DNA from: Lentzea jiangxiensis
GTDB taxonomy: Bacteria > Actinomycetota > Actinomycetes > Mycobacteriales > Pseudonocardiaceae
Assembly (NCBI RefSeq): GCF_900104175.1
Contig: NZ_FNIX01000028.1
Coordinates: forward strand, 1 to 64,000
Length of the DNA stretch: 64,000 nucleotides
Direction: 5' to 3'
The position numbers were made by a program, and so were the translations under genes. Numbering within the stretch: the stretch's first letter is position 1; each line of letters begins with the position of its first letter. This document shows positions 41,072 through 48,940 of this stretch, piece after piece. The notes under the pieces are model-generated. The model saw only the letters and a list, made by a program, of their open reading frames with translations. It was not told the origin of the DNA and did not search any database.

Positions 41072-42063
41072 ACCAGTTCCTCCATCACTACCCGCAGCGC
41101 GTCCACGAACACCGCGAACTCCTCCGGGGGCCGGATCGCCACGCGCAGGTACGTGTCGTCGAGGCCGGGGAACGTGTCGCAGCGGCGGACCGCGATCCCC
41201 TTGTCCCGCAACGCCAGGCGTGCGCCCCGAGGAGCCCTGACCAGCAGGAACGGCGCCTTCGGCGGCACCACGACCAGGTCTTGGAGCTGTCCCAAGGCAT
41301 ACGCGGCGTGCTGTTCGGCTTCCTCCGCGAACCCCGCGGACTCCTCGAGCGCGGAAGGCTCGCAGCACGCGGTGATCGCTTCCAGCGTCAGGCTGCCGAC
41401 GGGCCAGTGCGGACGGCCGTGGGCGAGGCGGCGCAGGGTCTCGGGGTCGCCGAGGAAGTACCCGGCGCGCAGGCCGGCGAGGCCCCAGGTCTTGGTGAGG
41501 CTGCGCAGCACCAGCACGTCGGGGTCGTGCGCGAGCGACTCGGGTTCACCGGGAACGGCGTCCATGAACGCCTCGTCGACGACCAGCCTGCCGGGCAGCG
41601 CCTTCAGCGCGGCGGCCTCGTGCAGCACGGACGTCGGGTTCGTGGGGTTGCCGATGACGGTGAGGTCGGCGTCCGCCACGACGTCGCGCAGGCGGAAGTC
41701 GCCGTCGAGCAGGACGTGCTCGACCGGGATCCCGGCGTCGCGGAACGCCACCTCGGGCTCGGTGAAGCCGGGGTGGACGATCGCGGCACGACGGGGCGCG
41801 AGCTTCGGCAGCAGCGCGAAGCCCTCGGCGGCACCGTTGAGCAGCAGGACCTCGTCAGGCGAGCGCCCGTGGCGGCGTGCGACGGCCTCACGGGCGCGCT
41901 CCTCTGCCTGTTTCGAGGGGTAGCGCCCGAGCTCGCCGAGCGCCGCGGCCAGCCGTTCGCGCAGCCAGGCGGGCGGGTGCGGCACCCGCACGTTGACGGC
42001 GAAGTCGGCGAGGCCGGGTGCGGCGTCGACGTCACCGTGGTGGCGCAGGTCTGGGCTGGTCAT
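41068..42063 (-). CDS. cobC: Aminotransferase class I/II, CobC-like (Rv2231c)
   Basis: A 331-residue PLP-dependent fold-type I enzyme resembling L-threonine-O-3-phosphate decarboxylase, which makes the aminopropanol arm of cobalamin. The PLP Lys is in LRSLTKTWGLAGLRAGYF, the ring-stacking region in LLLNGAAEGFALLP, and NPTNPTS and VVDEAFMD complete the cofactor site. Co-localisation with cobD and a CobC-type phosphatase supports a B12-salvage role. A minus-strand -10 TAGAAT (42071-42076) lies 7 nt before the ATG. Confidence 0.88.
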   Translation of the reverse strand: MTSPDLRHHGDVDAAPGLADFAVNVRVPHPPAWLRERLAAALGELGRYPSKQAEERAREAVARRHGRSPDEVLLLNGAAEGFALLPKLAPRRAAIVHPGFTEPEVAFRDAGIPVEHVLLDGDFRLRDVVADADLTVIGNPTNPTSVLHEAAALKALPGRLVVDEAFMDAVPGEPESLAHDPDVLVLRSLTKTWGLAGLRAGYFLGDPETLRRLAHGRPHWPVGSLTLEAITACCEPSALEESAGFAEEAEQHAAYALGQLQDLVVVPPKAPFLLVRAPRGARLALRDKGIAVRRCDTFPGLDDTYLRVAIRPPEEFAVFVDALRVVMEELV

Positions 42064-42099
42064 CGCGCGGATTCTAGGCGACCGGCCCAGAGCACCACG

Positions 42100-42306
42100 T
42101 CACTGCATGTAGCGGCGGAGCTCGGTGAGGTGGCTGATCAGCTCGTCCAGCTGGAACGTGTCGAGCTGCGCGGACTCACCGGGCGGGGTGCGGAAGCAGA
42201 CGCGACCCTTCTCGTTGAGGTACACCTCGAACGCACGACGGCGCCCGAGGGCGTCGGTGCACCCGATGATCTCCCGTTGCGGGGGCACGTCGGTACCTGT
42301 CTGCAT
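42100..42306 (-). CDS. Conserved small protein, function unknown
   Basis: A 68-residue soluble protein. It is predicted as a small beta-sheet (IIGCTDALGRRRAFEVYLNE, VCFRTPPGESAQL) followed by one helix (DTFQLDELISHLTELRRYM). I know no function. ATG at 42306 follows GGAGG by about 6 nt. It sits 36 bp upstream of the cobC-like gene on the same strand and diverges from ptpA. Confidence 0.75.
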   Translation of the reverse strand: MQTGTDVPPQREIIGCTDALGRRRAFEVYLNEKGRVCFRTPPGESAQLDTFQLDELISHLTELRRYMQ

Positions 42307-42456
42307 GGGCGGCCTCCATGTCGTTTGTCCGTACATCTTGCGACAACGGTTGAGCGTTACCGTGCGGCGGTGCTCAGCCTCCGGCGGACAACGTGATCTG
42401 CCGAGCCTACTTGTGCTCGACGCCCAGCACCGGCTCAACGGCCTAGGCTGCGCGGC

Positions 42457-42909
42457 ATGCACGTCTCCTTCGTCTGCACCGGCAACATCTGCCGGTCCCC
42501 CATGGCGGCGCTCGTCTTCCGCGAGTGGCTGTCGCGGGAAGGGCTGTCGTCCCGGGTCCGGGTGTCGAGCGCCGGCACCGGCGGCTGGCACGTCGGCGAC
42601 CCCGCCGACCCGCGGACGCTGAAGGCGTTGGCGGCCAACGGGTATCCCGTCGACCACGTGGCCGCGCAGGTCGGGCCCGAGCACCTCGACGCGGACCTGC
42701 TGGTGGCGCTGGACGCGGGTCACGCGCGGGCGTTGCGCCGGATGGTCGACCCGGACCGCGTGCGGCTGCTCCGCTCGTTCGACCCGGACGCCGACGGCGC
42801 GGACGTGCCGGACCCCTACTACGGCGACGAGGCCGGCTTCGACGAGGTGCTCGTCATGACCGAGGCGGCGATGCCGGGGCTGGTCGCGTGGGTTCGCGAG
42901 CAGCTCTGA
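42457..42909 (+). CDS. ptpA: Low-molecular-weight protein tyrosine phosphatase
   Basis: A 150-residue phosphatase. The P-loop is CTGNICRS (Cys7, Arg13) and the general acid lies in VPDPYYGDEAGF. Mycobacterial PtpA is in the same neighbourhood (before SURF1 and cobD) and acts on phosphotyrosine proteins. No tyrosine kinase gene is adjacent here. A TAGGCT -10 (42444-42449) lies 7 nt before the ATG, so the message is probably leaderless. The next gene probably starts inside its last codons. Confidence 0.95.
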   Translation: MHVSFVCTGNICRSPMAALVFREWLSREGLSSRVRVSSAGTGGWHVGDPADPRTLKALAANGYPVDHVAAQVGPEHLDADLLVALDAGHARALRRMVDPDRVRLLRSFDPDADGADVPDPYYGDEAGFDEVLVMTEAAMPGLVAWVREQL

Positions 42910-43616
42910 GGACGAAGCGCCAGTCACCCCGGGCGACCGCGGCCGAGGCGGCCGGCCTGCGCTGGCTGCGGGTCGGCGGCGGCCCGCCGGTCCCGTTCGT
43001 CCACAGCGCGTCCGGGGGCGAGCTGGTGATCGACGAGATCCCTCACGGCGAGCCGGACCTCCAGGCGGCCGTGACCTTCGGGCACCGCCTCGCCACCCTG
43101 CACCTCGCCGGCGCGGACGCGTTCGGCTCACCACCGCCCGGCGGTCCGCGCGAGGCCACGATCGGCTTGGCGACCATGGTCAACGAGGCCGCGCCGGAGT
43201 GGCCGGAGTGGTTCGCGTCACAGCGGATCGAGCCGTACGCGCGGGAAGCGGGCATCGACGTGAGCGAGGTGTGCGCGAACATCCAGGAGCTCGCCGGTCC
43301 GCCGGAACCGCCCGCACGGCTGCACGGCGACCTGTGGAGCGGCAACGTGCTGTGGGGTGCCGACGGGCAGGTCTGGCTCATCGACCCGGCGGCGCACGGC
43401 GGGCACCGCGAGAGCGACCTCGCGATGCTCCAGTTGTTCGGCTGCCCGTTCCTCGACCACGTGCTCGGTGCGTACCGGGAGGTCGCGCCGTTGGCCGACG
43501 GCTGGCAGGCGCGGGTGCCGTTGCACCAGCTGTTCCCCCTGCTCGTGCACGCCGTGCTGTTCGGCGGCGGCTACCGGGCGCAGGCCGAGGCGGCGGCTCG
43601 GGCGGCCTTGCGGTGA
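42888..43616 (+). CDS. Fructosamine/ketosamine-3-kinase family protein, short form
   Basis: A 242-residue protein with the C-terminal lobe of fructosamine kinases: ARLHGDLWSGNVLW (catalytic loop), VWLIDPAAHGGHRESDLAML (metal-binding DPA) and HQLFPLLVHAVLFGGGYR. Family members are about 290 residues. The expected N-terminal nucleotide-binding strands with a GGD turn are missing, and the protein joins the family only at TAAEAAGLRWL. GTG at 42888 overlaps ptpA by 22 bp; no better start exists. Either this clade has a shortened N-lobe or the gene is 5'-truncated. Confidence 0.75.
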   Translation: MGSRAALRTKRQSPRATAAEAAGLRWLRVGGGPPVPFVHSASGGELVIDEIPHGEPDLQAAVTFGHRLATLHLAGADAFGSPPPGGPREATIGLATMVNEAAPEWPEWFASQRIEPYAREAGIDVSEVCANIQELAGPPEPPARLHGDLWSGNVLWGADGQVWLIDPAAHGGHRESDLAMLQLFGCPFLDHVLGAYREVAPLADGWQARVPLHQLFPLLVHAVLFGGGYRAQAEAAARAALR

Positions 43617-43656
43617 CGACCCGGTTCCACCAGGTGCGGCTCACCCAATAGCGGCG

Positions 43657-43690
43657 TTGCGCTTGCTTCGAATGTTGCAGATAATTCGAA
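43657..43690 (+). promoter_or_regulatory. Toxin-antitoxin promoter with two TTCGAA boxes
   Basis: TTGCGC (43657-43662), a 17-nt spacer and GATAAT (43680-43685) form a good sigma-70-type promoter. TTCGAAT (43667-43673) and ATTCGAA (43684-43690) are palindromic boxes whose centres lie 18 bp apart, flanking and overlapping the -10. This is a natural operator for the downstream HTH protein; AAGGAGGGA then precedes its ATG. Confidence 0.6.
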
Positions 43691-43708
43691 TAGCGGAAGG
43701 AGGGACCG

Positions 43709-44167
43709 ATGAGTTCTGCAGCACTGCGAGCTGTCCAGCCCGATGATGACGCCGTCGTCACCGCCCACGCCGCTGTGAGCAGGGTCAAGGCGTATCTGCA
43801 CAGCCATCACGACGACGAGGGCGATGTCCGCGTCAGGGTCGAGGAGAACGACGACGTCTTGGTCCTGCCACGCGCCGCGGTCGAACTCTTCGCCCAGATC
43901 CTCGCGTACATGGCCGCTGGGCACGGTGTGTCCGTCGTACCCGCCGACGCCGAACTGACCACGCAACAGGCCGCGGACATGTTGAACGTGTCACGTCCGT
44001 ACCTGATCGGTCTGCTCAAGGCGGGCGAGATCGAGTACCGCATGGTGGGCAAGCACCGCCGCATCAAGGCTGCGTCCCTGGTGGAGTACATGCGCTCGGA
44101 CGACCAGCGGCGGCGACGGGCCGCCGACGAGTTGTCAGCGCTCACGCAAGAGATGGGCATGGCCTGA
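43709..44167 (+). CDS. Helix-turn-helix antitoxin (excisionase-type DNA-binding domain)
   Basis: A 152-residue protein. The C-terminal 70 residues hold an excisionase/MerR-like winged HTH: LTTQQAADMLNVSRPYLIGL, then GEIEYRMVGKHRRIKAASLV. The N-terminal half is a small domain of unknown fold. Proteins of this type precede PIN-domain toxins and act as antitoxin and autorepressor. The stop codon abuts the GTG of the PIN remnant directly, with no intergenic bases. Two TTCGAA boxes in its promoter are likely binding sites. Confidence 0.83.
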   Translation: MSSAALRAVQPDDDAVVTAHAAVSRVKAYLHSHHDDEGDVRVRVEENDDVLVLPRAAVELFAQILAYMAAGHGVSVVPADAELTTQQAADMLNVSRPYLIGLLKAGEIEYRMVGKHRRIKAASLVEYMRSDDQRRRRAADELSALTQEMGMA

Positions 44168-44519
44168 GTGAGTTTCGTCGTCTACGACGCCAACGTCCTC
44201 TACCCGAGCACCTGCGAGACCTGCTGATCCGGACGACCGGCACGTGCTCGCGGCGGCGGTCCGGGCTCGCGCCCAGGTGATCGTGACGAACAACGTCAAG
44301 GACTTCCCGCACGAAACCCTTCAGCAGTGGGACATCGACCTGAAAGACGCGGACGACTTCGTCTGCGACCAGATCGGGCTCGACGCGAAGGTCGTGTGGA
44401 GCTGCGCCCAGCAGATCGCGAACTCGTGGCGGACCCCTCCCGGGACGATCGAGGACGTCCTCGCTTCCCTCGAACGCTGTAGCCTGGTCCAGTCGGTGGC
44501 CGAACTCCGGGCGCTCTGA
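44168..44519 (+). pseudogene. PIN-domain toxin, broken by internal deletion and frameshift
   Basis: The gene opens GTG AGT TTC and encodes SFVVYDANVLYPST, the first PIN strand with its metal-binding Asp. It then frameshifts and stops after about 19 codons. Read in the right frames, the next bases give LRDLLIR and then DPDDRHVLAAAVRARAQVIV, the last acidic motif of PIN toxins, so about 90-100 residues between these parts are missing. The junction reads CTGCTGATCCGGACG, where both LLIR and DPD share GATCCGG. This suggests deletion between short direct repeats. The C-terminal segment (to 44519) remains open but lacks most of the active site. The antitoxin in front is intact. Confidence 0.85.
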
Positions 44520-44540
44520 ACAGTCATCTACCGTGAAGAC

Positions 44541-45365
44541 GTGCGGTTCAAGTTCCTCCTCAAGCCGGGCTGGCTGGCGCTGACCCTGGCCGTCTGGGTG
44601 TTCGCGGGCGCCTGCGTCTACCTGCTGTCGCCGTGGCAGTTCGGCCGCAACGACGAGCGCCGGGCGCAGAACTCCGCCATCACCAAGTCGCTGGGGAGCG
44701 ACCCCGCCCCGTACGGCGGGCGGCACGACGAGTGGCAGAAGGTCGAGCTCAAGGGCCGCTACCTGCCGGAGCTCGAGGCGCTCGCGCGGCTGCGCACGGT
44801 CCAGGGCGAGGCGGCGTTCGAGGTCATCACGCCGTTCGAGACCACCACGGGCCGCAAGGTGCTGATCGACCGCGGTTACGTGCGGCCGGTCAACGGCATC
44901 AAGCCGCCGGACTTCGCGGCGCCGCCGGCCGGCGAGGTCACGCTCATCGGGCTCGCGCGGCCCAACGAGTCGAACGACCAGCCCGCCTTCGCGCAGGACG
45001 GCCGCAGGCAGATCTACTCGATCAACAACGACGCGGTCGGCCAGGGCATCGAGCCCGGCTACTTCCAGCTGCTCGAGGGCCAGCCGGGCGTGACCGCCTC
45101 GCTGCCGCTGCCCCGGATCGAGTCCGGGCCGTTCTTCTCCTACGCGCTGCAGTGGATCGCGTTCGGCGTGATGGCGGTCGGTGGCTGGTTGTACTTCACG
45201 ATCCGCGAGGCGAAGCCGGGTGGGGTGCTGCACGAGAGCAGCACGAAGAAGCGCAAGAAGTCGATCGCCGAGCTACTTGCGGAAGAGGGCGATGAAGGCG
45301 CTGACGACGCCCGCCCCGAACCCGACGACGCGGGACAGCTCCACGGCACGCGTCACGTGCCCTGA
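44541..45365 (+). CDS. SURF1-family cytochrome oxidase assembly protein (Rv2235-like)
   Basis: A 274-residue membrane protein with helices at both ends (LALTLAVWVFAGACVYLL and YALQWIAFGVMAVGGWLYF) and an external domain between, the standard SURF1 layout. Motifs include SPWQFGRNDERRAQN, VLIDRGYVRPV and the family-typical PHFSYALQW-like segment FFSYALQW. It aids insertion of haem into the aa3 oxidase. The GTG start is preceded by TACCGT (44529-44534) at -12 to -7. The last 31 codons, acidic and low-complexity, run antisense to the cobD tail. Confidence 0.9.
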   Translation: MRFKFLLKPGWLALTLAVWVFAGACVYLLSPWQFGRNDERRAQNSAITKSLGSDPAPYGGRHDEWQKVELKGRYLPELEALARLRTVQGEAAFEVITPFETTTGRKVLIDRGYVRPVNGIKPPDFAAPPAGEVTLIGLARPNESNDQPAFAQDGRRQIYSINNDAVGQGIEPGYFQLLEGQPGVTASLPLPRIESGPFFSYALQWIAFGVMAVGGWLYFTIREAKPGGVLHESSTKKRKKSIAELLAEEGDEGADDARPEPDDAGQLHGTRHVP

Positions 45366-46205
45366 GTCCGGGTTGCGGCCGTGGCCCAGCACCGGGCGTT
45401 CCTCGACGCCGTGCGAGTAGGCGGTGCGGCCGCCGAGCCTGATCTCCAGGGCTCCGGCGAACGCCGCCTCGACCTGGCCCGCGTTGGGCGACGGGTGCGC
45501 TGACGCGTCACGGCGCCAGGTCTGCAGCGCCTGCGAGGCCGAGCCGCCGACGACCGGGGCGCCGCCGACGGTGAGCAACGCGGCCAGCCGGGAGGGCACG
45601 AGGTTCAGCAGGTCGTCCAGGCGCGCCGAGGCCCAGCCGAAGCGCAGGTAGCGGGGCGAGCGGTGGCCGACCATCGCGTCGAGCGTGTTGGCCGCCCGGT
45701 ACCCCAGCAGCCCGGGAACGCCGGAGACGGCACCCCAGAACAGCGGCGCCACGACGGCGTCCGAGGTGTTCTCCGCCACGGACTCGACGGTCGCGCGCGC
45801 CAGGCCGGTGGTGTCGAGCCGGGCCGCGTCACGGCCGCAGAGGTTCGGCAGCCGGTCGCGGGCCGCCTCGATGTCGCCGGCCGCGAGCTCGCGGCCCATG
45901 GACGTGCCCTCGGTGGCCAGCGAGTTGCCGCCGAGCACCACCCAGGTCGCCGCACCGGTCGCCAGGGCCTGCGTCAGCCAGTGGCGGCGCGCGGCGCGTT
46001 CCACGGCCACTCCCAGGGCTACGGTGCCGCCCACGAGAACAGCGGAGTACGCGGCACCGGCGGCCTGCGAGTCGGCGTACAGGCGCTTCTCCAGCGCCGC
46101 CGCGGACGAACCGAACGCCGCCACCGGGTGAAATCGGCGTGGATCGCCGAACACCGCATCCGCGGCGACGCCCAGCAACAACCCCAACGCGCGACCCGCG
46201 CCCAC
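45273..46205 (-). CDS. cobD: Adenosylcobinamide-phosphate synthase
   Basis: A 310-residue polytopic membrane enzyme (CbiB/CobD family) that attaches aminopropanol phosphate to adenosylcobyric acid in B12 synthesis. Recognisable stretches are DAVFGDPRRFHPVAAFG at the N-terminus, ATVESVAENTSDAVVAPLFWG in the centre and YRAANTLDAMVGHRSPRY. The last membrane segment lies near the C-terminus. GTG at 46205 has GGGGAGG about 5 nt upstream. Its 3' end overlaps the convergent SURF1 gene by 93 bp. Confidence 0.93.
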   Translation of the reverse strand: MGAGRALGLLLGVAADAVFGDPRRFHPVAAFGSSAAALEKRLYADSQAAGAAYSAVLVGGTVALGVAVERAARRHWLTQALATGAATWVVLGGNSLATEGTSMGRELAAGDIEAARDRLPNLCGRDAARLDTTGLARATVESVAENTSDAVVAPLFWGAVSGVPGLLGYRAANTLDAMVGHRSPRYLRFGWASARLDDLLNLVPSRLAALLTVGGAPVVGGSASQALQTWRRDASAHPSPNAGQVEAAFAGALEIRLGGRTAYSHGVEERPVLGHGRNPDSGHVTRAVELSRVVGFGAGVVSAFIALFRK

Positions 46206-46277
46206 GGCATCCTCCCCAGCTCGTCGAAGGCACGGTAGCGCCGGGCCGGGTCGGCGCGCGCATTAGGGTGGCCGGTC

Positions 46278-47750
46278 GTGGAGCACAAGCGGCTGAAGCT
46301 GTACGCCTACCTGGACGCGCGCGATCACCAGCGCACGTACCTGGCGATCATGCGGCTGTTCACCTCCACGCTGCTGGCCGACCTGTCCGCGGGTGAGGTC
46401 GCGGGAGCGCTGGCGGGACAGGAGCGCGAGGGCCGCGTCGAGCAGGGCGAGTCGCGCATCGAGAACGTCATCAACCGCCTCAGGCAGCTGGTCGAGTGGG
46501 GCAACCTCGTCCAGGGCCGGCGCGAGGTCGTCGCGGCCAGCATCGCCGAGTTCCAGCACGGCAGCGTCCGCTACCAGGTCTCGAAGCTCGCCGTCCGCGT
46601 CCAGCGCGACGTCGACGAGCTGCTGCGGGTGCCGGAGGGCGCCCGCGAGGTCTCCCGCGAGCTGCTCCCCGCCATCGAACGCGGTCTCAACGAGCTGGGC
46701 GGAACCCTGAGCGTCGCGCTGCTCAACGAGGGCGACAAGACGAAGGAGCTGCTGGCCGAACGCGTCACCACGCTGTTCCTGCAGCACGCCGAGCTCGCGG
46801 CGACCGTCCGCGACTTCTACGCCTACCTCGGCCAGGTCGTCACGAGGAACCACCTGGCGCCCGAGGAGATCGCGGGCTTCCGGAACCTGCTGGTCGAGTA
46901 CATCCAGCGGGTCGTCGAGGACGTCCTGAAGTTCACACCGCCGATCGCCGCGGCCCTCGCCGGTCTCGCGAAGGCCCGCGCGGAGCTGCTCAGGCTGCTC
47001 GGCACCGACCTCGGCCACCACGTCGAACGCGCCCGCGGCCGCACGCCGGAGGACTGGCAGGAGCTGACGGACTGGTTCGTCGACCGCCCCGGCCGCCCGA
47101 GCCAGGTGACGGCGCTGCGCGAGGCGACGGCCCGCGCGATCGGCAGCCTGCTGGCGAGCGTGAAGCGCGCGACGTCCGGCGGCGGCCTGCTGCCCGGCCG
47201 GCGTGCCGAGCTGCTCAAGCTCGCGGTCTGGTTCGACAGCTCCACCCGCGAGGAGGCGCACGAGATCTACGCCTCCGCGTTCGGGCTCTACAGCTCCCGC
47301 CACCTCTCCCCCGCGCCGGAGCACGACTCCGACAACGAACGCACGCCGTGGCGCGACGGCCCGGTCTGCGACGTGACCGTGTCGGTCCGGAGCAGGGGTG
47401 ACCGCGGCGGCCGCGGCAGGCCGTCCCGGATCCTCGACGACCCGATGACCGAGCAGTCGCTGCTCGCGGAGGCCCGGGAGGCGGACGAGGTCCGCGCCCG
47501 GCACGTCGCCGAACTGACCCGGGCGGCGGGCGACCTGGAGAACGCCACGCTCACGCACGGCGCGCTGGAGGTGTTCTGCGAGCTGCTGACGCTCGCGATG
47601 GCCCAGCGCGACTCCCCGCAGGACGCCGGTTCGGCCAGCGACCCCGTGCGAGGCCTCGCGCTGGAGATCGCCCACGGCACCACGACCCGGATCAGGTCCG
47701 CCGCCGGAACGCTCACCCTGCACGACGCGACGGTGGCCCTGAGGCGATGA
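46278..47750 (+). CDS. jetA: Wadjet JetA-like protein (TIGR02677/DUF2397)
   Basis: A 490-residue protein, first gene of a four-gene Wadjet-type (TIGR02677-02680) plasmid-restriction operon. The start YLDARDHQRTYLAIMRLF and the RIENVINRLRQLVEWGNLVQ segment fit TIGR02677, a kleisin-like, mostly helical subunit with winged-helix parts that bridges the SMC heads. The C-terminal third is rich in Arg and Ala helices. GTG at 46278 lies 8 nt after TAGGGT (46264-46269), so the operon is likely transcribed leaderless. The stop overlaps jetB by 4 nt (ATGA). Confidence 0.87.
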   Translation: MEHKRLKLYAYLDARDHQRTYLAIMRLFTSTLLADLSAGEVAGALAGQEREGRVEQGESRIENVINRLRQLVEWGNLVQGRREVVAASIAEFQHGSVRYQVSKLAVRVQRDVDELLRVPEGAREVSRELLPAIERGLNELGGTLSVALLNEGDKTKELLAERVTTLFLQHAELAATVRDFYAYLGQVVTRNHLAPEEIAGFRNLLVEYIQRVVEDVLKFTPPIAAALAGLAKARAELLRLLGTDLGHHVERARGRTPEDWQELTDWFVDRPGRPSQVTALREATARAIGSLLASVKRATSGGGLLPGRRAELLKLAVWFDSSTREEAHEIYASAFGLYSSRHLSPAPEHDSDNERTPWRDGPVCDVTVSVRSRGDRGGRGRPSRILDDPMTEQSLLAEAREADEVRARHVAELTRAAGDLENATLTHGALEVFCELLTLAMAQRDSPQDAGSASDPVRGLALEIAHGTTTRIRSAAGTLTLHDATVALRR

Positions 47751-48940
47751 ACCACTTCGACAACCTCTCCGAGATCGACGCCGCGAACGTGGTGCGGTGC
47801 GCACGAACGTTGCTGCGCAGGCCTTTGCTGCGCTCCGACGGCCCCGACGGCGAGCTGCTGGGCCTCGTCTACCGGCACCGGGCGACGTTGCAGGACCTCT
47901 TCGCGGGCCTGCTCGGCTACCGCCTCGTCGTGGAACGCCGGTTCGCGCGCCTCTACAAGTCGGGCCCCGGCGAGGACGACACGCGCGGCGTGCTCGGCAT
48001 GTCCCCGCGCGGCTACGCCTACCTGGCGCTGACGCTCGCCGTGCTGACCGGCACCGGCCGCCAGACGCTGCTGTCCCGGCTCGTCGCCGACATCCGTTCC
48101 GCCGCGGTGGAAGCGGGCATCGGCGCACCGGACGACGTCACCGAACGGCGTGCGCTCACCTCGGCCCTGCGCCACCTCGTCTCCCTCGGCGTGCTCCACG
48201 AGACCGAGGGCTCGGTCGCGCAGGACCTGCTGCCGCAGGAAGCCCTGATCACGATCGACACCGACCTGCTGGGCCAGCTCGTGACGGGCCCGGTCGGCGA
48301 GGCGCGGAGCCCGGCGCACCTCGTCGAGCTGGCGGCGCGTCCCGGTCCGCGCGGCGTCGAGCACGCGGTGCGGCGCAAGCTCGTCGAGACGCCGCTGGTG
48401 CTGTACGCGGACCTGCCGGACGACCAGGCGGAGTGGTTGCGGCGCAACCAGCGCAAGGAGACGGCGTTGCTGGAGCAGGCGTTCGGCCTGCACACCGAGT
48501 GCCGGGTCGAGGGCGTGCTGGCCGCCGACCCGGAGGAGTTCCTGACCGACCTGTCGTTCCCCGGCGTCTCGACGGTCGCGCGCATCACGTTGCTCGCGCT
48601 GCCCGAGCTCCTCGACGGCGAGGAGGAGGTCGCGCCCGCACGGCACGTCGTCACGACCGGCCGCATCCGCGAGGTGTGCGCCGGTCTGGTCGAGGACTAC
48701 CCCGCCGCGTGGTCGAAGCAGTTCACCGACGACCTCGACCGCCTGGTCGCCGAGGTGACGGAGCTGTTGCGCCGCATGGGTCTCGCCGCGAAGACCGGCG
48801 AGGACGCGTGGGCGGTCAGCGCGGCCGCGCACCGCTGGCTGCCGTCGCCCGACGGCGACCCGGAACGAGAACAACCCGAACCCGTTGTGGTGCGAGAAGT
48901 GCCGAGCTGGTCCCTGTTCGACGAGGAGAACGTTTCATGA
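47747..48940 (+). CDS. jetB: Wadjet JetB-like protein (TIGR02678/DUF2398)
   Basis: A 397-residue protein of the TIGR02678 family, the KITE-like accessory subunit that binds JetA. Typical parts are RCARTLLRRPLLR, GLVYRHRATLQDLFAGLLGY, PRGYAYLALTLAVLTG and LPDDQAEWLRRNQRKE. No enzymatic motif is expected or seen. Start and stop both overlap neighbours by 4 nt (ATGA), so jetA, jetB and jetC should be translated as one coupled unit in fixed ratio. Confidence 0.88.
   Translation: MNHFDNLSEIDAANVVRCARTLLRRPLLRSDGPDGELLGLVYRHRATLQDLFAGLLGYRLVVERRFARLYKSGPGEDDTRGVLGMSPRGYAYLALTLAVLTGTGRQTLLSRLVADIRSAAVEAGIGAPDDVTERRALTSALRHLVSLGVLHETEGSVAQDLLPQEALITIDTDLLGQLVTGPVGEARSPAHLVELAARPGPRGVEHAVRRKLVETPLVLYADLPDDQAEWLRRNQRKETALLEQAFGLHTECRVEGVLAADPEEFLTDLSFPGVSTVARITLLALPELLDGEEEVAPARHVVTTGRIREVCAGLVEDYPAAWSKQFTDDLDRLVAEVTELLRRMGLAAKTGEDAWAVSAAAHRWLPSPDGDPEREQPEPVVVREVPSWSLFDEENVS

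Noticed and set aside
44244..44519. Independent 91-residue gene starting MLAAAVRARAQ
   Set aside because: The ATG has no upstream signal, and the sequence is the C-terminal piece of the broken PIN toxin.
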